Shown one piece after another: positions 21,894 to 30,734 of a stretch of 30,734 bases of DNA. The position numbers and the translations under genes are program-made. Below the pieces are notes generated by a model. The model was given only the letters and a program-made list of their open reading frames with translations. It ran no database searches and had not been told where the DNA came from. Each line of letters begins with the position of its first letter. Within the stretch, counting starts at the first letter, position 1. The stretch is from contig AVPN01000001.1 in assembly GCA_000695325.1 (NCBI GenBank), positions 119,136 to 149,869 on the forward strand, read 5' to 3'. The DNA is from Pleurobrachia bachei. Taxonomy: Eukaryota > Ctenophora > Tentaculata > Cydippida > Pleurobrachiidae.

Positions 21894-22542
21894 AGAAGAC
21901 ACGAGACATAGACACTTCAAACAATAGATCAAGGGCAATCCTTTATCTCCGTGAAATTACGATTTTGTATAAGTTATTGGCCTTACCATGTGATGTAAAC
22001 TGCTGTGTTTTTACTTTGTTCTATGATTGGTATATGGTGCTAGAAATGGGAGCGGATCAGAATCATCATGCCATGATTCATGCATCAATGAATTCCGGAC
22101 GGTTCCGTCAAAGCGGGCTCTGAGTGCGCACGGGAATGTTATACACATTTTGCGCGGACAGGTCTCTACTGAAGACCTCGCGCGTGACGCGACGTTTATA
22201 CTAGGGCAATGGGGGACCGGAACATTCTGATCTAAATATCAGAGGGATGCTGATTGAATCGGATAATTGTGGAAAGACATTATTATTAAGCCAACTCTAA
22301 AATAAACAACAGATTTTCCTAAACAAATATCAAAAGAAGTTCAAGTTCAACAAAAACAAAAGAAGTCAAAAAGCCATGTTTAGTAATAAGTAATTGTTAC
22401 AAAGTTAGATCTCAGGACGAGCCTCCATGTAACTAGCACATTCTTTAAGTCTCTGGATACCACTTATCCTGTATAGATATTTTTATTTTCAATGACTCAA
22501 TGAAAACATACATCATAATAACCCTCTCTGCGTTTCATCCCC
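21894..22542. other. Convergent intergenic region between PMPCB and ADAM17
   Basis: Both genes end here, so the interval should hold their 3' UTRs and poly(A) signals. AT-rich, with a CpG-containing piece at about 22095-22200. No gene seen. Confidence 0.5.
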
Positions 22543-25500
22543 TCATACAGAGCTTGTTGCCACAGCCCCACTCAATTCCGAACCTAGTTTGGGGTAAATA
22601 TTCTTGTCCGTATCGGCCTCTTTGGTAGATGTCAGTAAAACAGCTCTCTGGTTCTGAGAGAGAGAGGTTGTGTAAGCGTGGGCGTGTGTGTGTAGGAATG
22701 AGATAGGTAGATCAGTGAGCGTATCAACATTCAACATAAATCTTTAACTACTGGACTATTTCATAAATTCTAAAAAATAAATTCTATCAAATAACAACAA
22801 ATAAATAAAACAATAAATAAACAAATAGATCCCTCGTCAGATGACGATGTCATTAATAATAGTGATAAACGGGCTACTATACCTTTGTGACAGTAGATTG
22901 GTCAGTATCATCACCACCCAATAGATCATCAATGTACCCCAGGTCATATTTGTCATCTAGCCAGTCCACAAAGATGGAAATTGGGATCCAGAATATACTA
23001 ACAGGGGGCGAGGGAAAACTATAAACCAGGTAGAAAGCATTCGAATCAAAATTCATTTATCGCGTAACCAGTTTTATCGTATATTACACGACATGTAACA
23101 GCTAACTATAACAAGCATAACAACTAACCTGGTGAATACAATGATTGTGAGGACGATGTTGTTCTCAAACCATTCCAGGACCGAATTGGCATCTAGATCC
23201 TCAACAATCTGCCACAGCTTCTCCTGCACATCTGCTGCTTCAACCTGAAGAGGGGGGGGGAGGGGGGGGGTGATAAAACCAGTCTTTCACTAAACCAAGC
23301 TGGTAGTCAGTCGGACAAATGAATCTGTACTGTGTAATTGCCATGTGAAGAAAGAGATCCAAAATTATCATGGTACTCATATTACCTTGCATGCACCAGA
23401 GACACAGGTTCCACTACCACATAGTTTACCGTCACTTAGATAGTTGAAGTTGTTGCTGGAGTCATAGTACACTGTACAGGACGCATCTGAGTTGTACTTA
23501 CAACATTGCTTACACTGAAGGGGTTAGGTTGTTAGTGGGTTAGAAGTGGGTTAGAAGTGGGTTAGAAGTGGGTTAGAAGTGGGTTAGAAGTGGGTTATAA
23601 GTGGACGGGGGAGCTGATTCTAAAATATATGTTAACTCACTGAATCGGCATCGGTTGAGCACTGGCAGGAGATGAGGCCCCGGTACTCGCAGAAAGGCTG
23701 ACAACTGCCTTCTTTACAGGACCCATTGTCATAGCAGGAGGTTCCATCATCAACATTGTTACCTTGCTCGCACTTTCTGTAGTGGAGAGAGAGGGGCAAT
23801 TAGTATTACATTGTAGTTGTATGAATGAAAATCTATACAATTATGAAAAATTATTCTTAGAATTATTTATTTCTCTCTTCCTATCTCTCCCTCTTTCTTT
23901 CTCTTACCCTTCACCGGTGCACTTATAATCGTTAACGCAGTAGGTACTGTTTTCAGATGCAGAGTCCGTCACCAGACAGGTAGTGCCAACTTTAGCCGTA
24001 TAAGAACACTCGCTACAACATTCCGAGTTTGTGTCCTAGGAGTGAACGAAGTTTTAGCATATATTGTACTGTTTCCATTGTTCACACTAGTGGACGGGTG
24101 ATACACTGATACACCCACCCACACAACTGGTGTAAACAATGGAAACAACGATATACTACCCCACCAGTCTCTGCCACCTCATTCAAATCATATTTGTTGG
24201 TGTATAATGTTATAGAAAATCAGAGACTCAACCCTGCAATTACCTCACACACGGCACCGTCTTTCAGTTTACAGTCAGCAGTACAGCAGGTAGATTCCTC
24301 TCCAGTGCCAGGGTCACATTCCTCGCTGTCCTCCACGACCTTGTTTCCACAATACGAGGTTACTGCCTCCACGAAGCAGTCACTCGCTTTGGCATCCAGG
24401 ACCTAATATATATGGGATTATCAAGGGTTTGGTATGATCCAGATCATATCAGATGAGATATATTTAGATCAAGTTTATTTCTAAATTTACCGTTTTTATG
24501 GCTACTTTACTGCAAGATGAGAACAGTTTATTGTTCGTATCTGATCCATCTACTGCAGCGGGGTACATAAGGTAGTAGTTGCCACTAGGAGCACACTCTT
24601 CACTCGTATCAGAGTCGTGAGAACTCCCCCAGTTGTGACCCAACTCGTGACCTGAAATTTAGAAGTTTCGGTAACTTAGAGTAAAATCTTAGAGTAAAAT
24701 AAGAATAGGACAGTTTTATGAAACCAGTTTGGGATCATTTCCACCCCCTACAAACCTGTAACAAAGGACACTTCAGATGACAGGAGAGTCCTTCCATAGT
24801 TCTGCGTGGTTGTCAGGGCAACGTTGTCTGCCGTCTTCACACCATACCCATTAACATATGATTTAGAACAGACTCCACCCTGGGCAGCCCATGAAGAGGA
24901 AGCAATGTACCCGAGTCCCAGGACACCGGAATCAAAATCATAGTTGGTGAACAGATGGGCCAGACAATAATCCCCAAAGTTACCATCCGCAAAATAATCA
25001 AGAAGATCGTACACATCGGGAGTGTGACCATCAGAGTAGTACTGATACGACGCTTCATCGGCTGAGTCTGTTAGAGGGGTGCTAACGACCTGCACATTCT
25101 TAACCTGGAACCCATAGCCTGTAGAATCACCACCCTCAGTGTCCAGGTTCTGTACCGTGAACATCGAGTTGACCTCTTGTAAGATGGATATCATGTAATT
25201 AACAGCATTCACTGGGTCCTCCCCGGCTATCTCCTTGTAGAAATAATAATCCGCCACCAGGGCGATAGGGCATTGCTTCTTGTTGCTCGTTGCCCTACGC
25301 TTTCTCGAGTATATCACTTCACCGGTGTCGGATGTCGGTTTCGAAACCAGTTTGGGATCATTTCCACCCCCTACAAACCTGTAACAAAGGACACTTCAGA
25401 TGACAGGAGAGTCCTTCCATAGTTCTGCGTGGTTGTCAGGGCAACGTTGTCTGCCGTCTTCACACCATACCCATTAACATATGATTTAGAACAGACTCCA

Positions 25501-26513
25501 CCCTGGGCAGCCCATGAAGAGGAAGCAATGTACCCGAGTCCCAGGACACCGGAATCAAAATCATAGTTGGTGAACAGATGGGCCAGACAATAATCCCCAA
25601 AGTTACCATCCGCAAAATAATCAAGAAGATCGTACACATCGGGAGTGTGACCATCAGAGTAGTACTGATACGACGCTTCATCGGCTGAGTCTGTTAGAGG
25701 GGTGCTAACGACCTGCACATTCTTAACCTGGAACCCATAGCCTGTAGAATCACCACCCTCAGTGTCCAGGTTCTGTACCGTGAACATCGAGTTGACCTCT
25801 TGTAAGATGGATATCATGTAATTAACAGCATTCACTGGGTCCTCCCCGGCTATCTCCTTGTAGAAATAATAATCCGCCACCAGGGCGATAGGGCATTGCT
25901 TCTTGTTGCTCGTTGCCCTACGCTTTCTCGAGTATATCACTTCACCGGTGTCGGATGTCGGTTTCTCTGCGTGTGCAATCATCAGCTTCTTGAGGTCGTT
26001 TCGTCCACAAAAGTTGCCCAATGTGGGGTGAGTGATATTGAATTTGACAGCAGAGGATTGATATGCGATCATGTGGAAGTCATGTTCTTCGTAGATATGC
26101 CTGGAAGATGGTTCTATAAACCATTTCTCGGACCCGACCCTGATAGAACCAGTAGCAACCCCATGAGAAATGTGGAGCAGGACTTGACTGTCCTCTTCCT
26201 CCATTACTTTTCCTTCGAGGAAATCTTCTAGGTTGATAGCTGCCTTCTCTTTACCATGTTGTACTGTCAACTCGGGGTGAAATAGTTCAAAGTGGGGACC
26301 GAGAGAAGTATGGAAGATACGATCTCCAATCTCTATCCGACAGTAGAAACGCACAGCTGAAAGAGAAGCATGGTCGAAGACCTTTTCCAAGTGTATGTGC
26401 TGCTTCTCTAGAGCATGGAAGTCCTCTAGGAGATGCTCAAGGAACTCATTATTTGAAGTGGTAGCTCCAATCTGTATCAACAACAAAACAAGTAGGCCTC
26501 CTGAGAATTTCAT
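22543..26513 (-). CDS. ADAM17: ADAM17/TACE-like membrane metalloprotease
   Basis: Sheddase that releases ectodomains of membrane proteins. Exons in transcript order: 26513-25379, 24651-24491, 24402-24244, 24035-23908, 23776-23641, 23514-23386, 23244-23129, 22997-22883, 22653-22543 (TGA); phases all fit. ATG 26513 opens a signal peptide (MKFSGGLLVLLLIQIGA). A prodomain with a cysteine-switch-like NFCGRND and furin site RKRR precedes the catalytic domain (CPIALVADYYFYKE). The zinc site is split over a splice: SFVTG + HELGHNWGSSHD. The Met-turn region reads YYLMYPAAVDG. A short disintegrin part follows (EECDPG, STCCTADC), a Cys-rich membrane-proximal region, and a stalk plus transmembrane piece FWIPISIFVDW that resembles human ADAM17 FWIPFSILV. 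The tail is short. Oddity: the last 587 bases of exon 1, with its donor, are repeated downstream in what should be intron 1. Confidence 0.5.
23534..23604. repeat. 12-bp minisatellite in an ADAM17 intron
   Basis: About six tandem units of gggttagaagtg between exons 23514-23386 and 23776-23641. The last unit varies (gggttataagtg). Confidence 0.5.
24072..24148. repeat. Imperfect hairpin in an ADAM17 intron
   Basis: The arm gtttccattgttcacactag (24072-24091) pairs with the arm ending near 24148 (caatggaaac), with few mismatches and a loop of about 30-35 bases. Possibly a small MITE. It lies in the intron 24036-24243. Confidence 0.5.
24720..25965. repeat. 623-bp tandem duplication of ADAM17 exon 1 end
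   Basis: Copies 24720-25342 and 25343-25965 show no difference that I found. Each holds most of the first half of the catalytic domain plus the donor and 36 bases of intron. The downstream (left) copy has no acceptor at its start and its own donor near 24755. Reading through from the first copy meets a stop at once. Splicing from 25379 straight to 24651 gives a normal protein, so the extra copy would be intronic. Confidence 0.5.
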
Positions 26514-27344
26514 CTCATCAAACCCTGTATCCAGATGTTATTGCGTTATTGATATAATATTCATGTAAAGCAATCAGTGCACTGCAGTGTATGAAATTCA
26601 TGCACATGCAGACATTATTGCATGCGATAGTATCGCCGATACTGCAACTTTCAAGTTTCAAAATAAAAGCAAGAGTAACAAAAACAGCATGTTTTGGATT
26701 CCAAAAAGATTAAAATATGAAATTAAGCTACTGAATACATAATTTGCATGAGCTTATCTCCGATAAAACACCATTTTAACACCTTTTGGGAACAAGAAAC
26801 TAAAAAAGTCCAAAAATTTTTCAAAAAGTAAAAACGCGAACTGCCGAAATAAAAAACTAACTCCGAACTCGCGCGGCCCCCGATCCCAAAACCGCGATGC
26901 GTTCGCCCGCGTGCGCGCGGTCGACCGATTTGAACCGATACGACGCGAGCTGAGTTTTGAAAAAAATCTCATATCAGTTTAAAAAAAATCATTTTTCTGT
27001 TATCTCTCTCTTAATCTCTGGTCTCTGGGCGTTCCTTAGCCTCCCTCACACTCCGTCCGTGGCGCTTAACTCATTAACTCATTCCAAAACATGACATTAA
27101 TCAAAATCCACGGTGCAATTGAACCGTTCGTCCCGGTTTTAACACCAAAACCGTCTTCAAACAAGTGTGTGAAATGTGAATGCCACCAATTTACAATCCA
27201 ACTGACATAAGGGTCAACAAAATACATCGATATCATTCACATGAGAATAAATGGCGTATCTAAACTCATATCCTATGCATATTCTGTCTTCTCCCAACTC
27301 CTCCCGTGAGAGAAGGTTTACTCATTACTCACCCCCTTTTAGAT
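26514..27344. promoter_or_regulatory. Divergent intergenic region between ADAM17 and coronin
   Basis: The two genes are transcribed away from each other, so both promoters should lie here. It contains a CpG-rich block (about 26855-26955) within A-rich sequence. The coronin ATG is preceded by ttttag (27337-27342), an acceptor-like signal, so a non-coding first exon is likely upstream. I see no reliable TATA box. Confidence 0.5.
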
Positions 27345-28676
27345 ATGCAGGCGGTCCGTACCTCCAAGTTCAGGCATATATTTGGCGACCGAAATGTCAA
27401 GTCTTACAACGGTGTTCCTATCTCAAAGAATGCCCACGAACAGGATTTCTGTTCGGTGAACCCTAAATTTGTAGCTGTTGTTGCGGAACAAATAGGAGGA
27501 GGTGCATTCTTTGTGTTCAGGACGGACAAGGTCGGTGGTGTCGATACTGGGTCCTGTAAGATCAGCAAACATAACGGTGCTGTCTATGATATTCGGTAGG
27601 TGGGAGAATCGTTTGTACGCTAGTTTTGTGATCGCTTTTTATTCCTCTGTGAGGGATCGGTATATCAACGCTAGTTAGGGCATTATTCTACCCAATAATA
27701 GCATTTATTCATGCTTGTTACCGATCATATTGATTGGTAAATATTATGACAGGTACCACTTCACCCAATTTTGTTCACATTGTTTACACAGTACTACTTC
27801 CCCCACCTAACTGTGTGTTATTATCAGGTGGAACCCCTTTAACGATAACCTCATCGGTTCGGCCTGTGATGATGGCCTCATTCGATTGTGGAACATTACT
27901 GATGAGAGGGGCGTGGAGCCCAACCACGAGCCTGTCCAGACACTGAAGGGACACGGCAAGAGGGTTGGAGGATTATTGTGGCACCCCAGTGCTGACAATG
28001 TCCTAGCTTCCTGGTCCTACGACAATACTGTTAAGCTGTGGAACGCAGAAAGTAGCCAAGTTATCACCGAAATGGAGGTATAGTTGTGTTTTCATGTGTT
28101 TTTAAAATGCTTAGTAGTCATGGAACAAGCTTGTGAGTCTTCTCAAACCCCTAATATTCCCACTTATATTCCAGGGCTTTACCAACCAAATTACGGACTT
28201 TGATTTTACCATGGACGGATCTCAGATGGCCACAACCTGTAAGGACAAGAAACTCCGAATCTTTGATACTCATACTGGATCCGTGGCTATGGTACGTGTA
28301 CCAGATAAATAAATATCTGCATAATATGTACTTACCATACATACATTGTTCATGTGCTAGTTAGTGATCTCGTATGTTCCACTTATAACTTGTCAGTGTG
28401 TTTGTTTAGTGGCGGGTCTTCTATGTGGACTGTGGGCTCACTGCTCAGGACTGTGTGTTAGTTGGTAGATGGTATAGTAGTTTGTACCTGGTGTGCGTAG
28501 AAAATGGGAGGAAAATGAGTTTGTGTAGGAGGCCGAGGGAAGAGAGAGAAAGAGAGAGAGAAAGGAGATAGAGAGACAGTGAGAGAGAGAGGGAAGTAAA
28601 GATATAGACAGTGAGGTGAGGAGGGGGTTCAAATTACCACACCGATGGACAGATGAATCAGGGGGATGGAATGTGT

Positions 28677-28707
<31 letters not shown>

Positions 28708-30713
28708 GAGAGAGAGGAACAGAGTGTGAGGGGTATCATGTGTGTCTCTGTCAATATCCTCCCAAACGTATGTTCCACTGCTACCGATATACTCTTGAAT
28801 GAACATATGAAATATATCCGATTTCTAAATTTATGAGTGACGTTTGACCATTCATCTGTGTGTGATGATTTAGCTTGTTCAGACACTCACACAGCCTCCA
28901 GAAATATCACAAATTATGACTGATGTGAAGGCGTGTTAGGTGGGGCCTCTCTGCGTATTTTATAGACCGTGACCTCACAGATCATGGGTTTGACAAAATG
29001 ATCTGTTGAGAGAGAGGGTTGGAGTTGAAATGTCAGTAAAAAAGGGTAATGGTGTAACCTAGCCTTTTATTATTGGAGTAGTAGGGGGTGGGAATAAAGC
29101 ATCATCTAGTTCCATTATAAAGAGTGAGTGACCTTTGTTTTGTTCAAACTCTTTGTCGAGGGGTAGGGTCGAAAAGGCAAAGTGCCCTATGTTGTGCCAC
29201 AAAGGAGGGGGGAAAGATTCCAGGAGGGTAGAAGAGTTAGGGATTCTAAGAGGGGAGATAGAATATGCGGGAGTTATATATGCACACATTGGTATGCATA
29301 AATTACTATCCTACAGCTATCAGATACTAGAGGTGGTGACACTTCTTTTATCGCACCTCTCTACCTAATTTTATAGAATGTGTGCAGCCTGTTACTGTAC
29401 CTAAAGAACAGTTCTTTGTGCTGTATGGTACACAGATACTAACTAGATCTCAGATCCCAACTAACCATCTGTCTCCATATTATTAATACTCACTCCCCCT
29501 AACAATAAAGTGTTAGCTATATATCGCCTCACATCTACCACATGTCCCCATGTCCACTCCCCCTAACACACCTCTCTACCCCCGTTCAGGAGGGACCAGG
29601 ACATAACAACATGAAGGTATCCCGAATTAGGATGTTGAAGAATGGACTGATCCTCACGGCCGGATTCAGCTCCATGTCATCAAGGAGTTTGCGACTTTAC
29701 GATCCCGTAAGTAGTGGAAGAGGTGGTTGAGACTCGAGGCGTCTTGAATAAGTGTTGTTTTTAGTGCTCTTCTGGAGAACCAGGCAGTATAAATAACTTC
29801 AATCTAGGTTAAAAACTTGGCTATATGTTAAGTTTTAGTAGGGGATAGTATACACATTGAACCTCGTATAAACGATCCGGTGCGGGGTGAAAGAGAAGAA
29901 GAGCACACGTGTACTGTGTTTCCGGTCTGTTAGAAAGAGAGAGGTATAGAACACGTGTTATAGGGGCTCTCTCTTTCATACATGTCCTGATGTTAGATCT
30001 GGGTCGGAACAAGTGATCCATTGACATCTTACAGTGGGATATGAATAGATCACTTGTGAGTTGTGACCCTATATTTTCTGTGCAAGGGTACGAACAGGAC
30101 ACATTTTACCTTCCTGCATATGTTTTATGTCCATCCTTTCCCTCTTTTTCTCTCTCCCCTTTCTCCAGGTATCATATGAAATATGTGGCATGAGTAACAG
30201 GTAACGGTGGCTCGTATGACATTTCCAATGAGTAATCACAATCTCATTCTGGGGCCTGGTGGTCTATTGGATAGAGAGGGGGAGATGGGTGGCTGGTGGG
30301 GATCGAGAGAGTTTATCGAGAAACGATGTCAGACACTGGCTATTATACACCGGCCTCATGTAAGGGGACGGTCTTATATATGAGACAAGAGAAACAAGGG
30401 ATTAAATTGAGAGTAAAAGAGACATACCATCGGTTTTACATCAAACTTTCATTTACTTACATTCCGGCCTTCCTCACTAATTTCTTCTTTCAAATGTCTC
30501 GTTTCAATTGTACCAGTTGTAGCTATAAGCATAGTCATGGGGAAAGGACTAGCATCTCTAGTATACAATTCAATATCTGATCAATTTAATCTCCTCTCCT
30601 TTTCCCAGAGAAATCTAAGTGCAATGTTGAAGGAGGAGGCGGTTGATAATGCTAATGGCAGTTTGTTCCCCTACTACGATCCCGATCTAAACCTTCTCTT
30701 CCTCGCTGGAAAG
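27345..30713 (+). CDS. Coronin, 5' part of gene (WD40 actin-binding protein), 3' end off window
   Basis: Coronins bind F-actin and regulate Arp2/3 and cofilin at the cell cortex (known). Exons: 27345-27595, 27828-28077, 28175-28291, 29590-29706, 30609-30713, with matching phases; the last ends at a GTAACT donor, so the gene continues. The start MQAVRTSKFRHIFGDRNVKS is the conserved coronin N-terminus (SKFRH.FG). WD40 repeats follow: NDNLIGSACDDGLIRLWNI, VGGLLWHPSADNVLASWSYD, NTVKLWNAESSQVI, QMATTCKDKKLRIFDTHTG and SRSLRLYDP, then SLFPYYDPDLNLLFLAGK, typical of propeller blade 6 to 7. The C-terminal extension and coiled coil are not visible, so the coronin subtype is open. The long intron 28292-29589 holds GA-rich and GT repeats (28535-28730); the intron 29707-30608 holds no gene that I can see. 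Confidence 0.5.
28535..28730. repeat. GA-rich and (GT)n microsatellites in a coronin intron
   Basis: A purine tract of gagagaga type at 28535-28620 and a (gt)n run at about 28678-28706. Simple repeats only. Confidence 0.5.
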
Positions 30714-30734
30714 GTAACTCACTGACCCCCCCCC

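Noticed and set aside
26754-26972. 72-residue Arg/Phe-rich minus-strand ORF
   Set aside because: Produced by biased composition (A-rich plus CpG-rich); no homologue recognised and no splice or start context.
30169-30200. Small exon flanked by AG and GT in the coronin gene
   Set aside because: Its 32-base length would break the phase between exons 29590-29706 and 30609-30713, which join in frame without it.

Overview
The window is eukaryotic. It is intron-rich and compact: short GT-AG introns, small exons, and genes on both strands a few hundred bases apart. The gene set (VPS10/sortilin receptor, IRAK/Pelle-type kinase with Death domain, ADAM17 sheddase, mitochondrial processing peptidase beta, coronin) points to a metazoan. 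Compactness and divergence suggest an early-branching animal, possibly a sponge; that is inference, and the species is not identified.

Layout. (1) 376-7427, minus: N-terminal two thirds or so of a VPS10-domain receptor, continuing past the left edge. It carries an in-phase 1,500-bp tandem duplication (3591-5090 / 5091-6590), a 51-bp tandem duplication inside one exon, and a probable pair of compensating frameshifts. (2) about 7430-16890, plus: a tandem array of four copies (A-D, none certainly complete) of one gene whose fullest form encodes Death domain - IRAK/Pelle-like kinase - nucleoside-phosphorylase (PNP_UDP)-like domain. A (7587-9714) lacks the Death domain and the last exons. B (10850-13235) has the Death domain but contains two 50-base blocks that are the base-by-base complement, not reversed, of copy A. 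C (13271-15203) starts inside the kinase activation loop and has the full 3' end. D (15805-16889) is only the PNP part. (3) 17241-18203: a non-autonomous DNA transposon with about 164-bp inverted repeats and TA target duplication. (4) 18774-21893, plus: complete PMPCB. (5) 22543-26513, minus: complete ADAM17, converging on PMPCB, with a 623-bp tandem duplication of the end of its first exon. (6) 27345-30713, plus: 5' part of a coronin gene, running past the right edge.

The genes do not form one pathway. The sortilin-like gene and kinase copy A are head to head and share a short intergenic region, which is itself copied in front of copy B. The most notable biological candidate is the Death-kinase-PNP fusion, an apparent innate-immune signalling kinase joined to a nucleosidase-fold domain. 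The most notable sequence anomaly is the pair of complement-only blocks in copy B; no known DNA rearrangement makes these, so they probably reflect assembly or data processing. Several nearly identical tandem duplications in 31 kb also raise the possibility of false duplications from a heterozygous genome. Exon boundaries were read by eye from GT/AG signals, frame continuity and family similarity.
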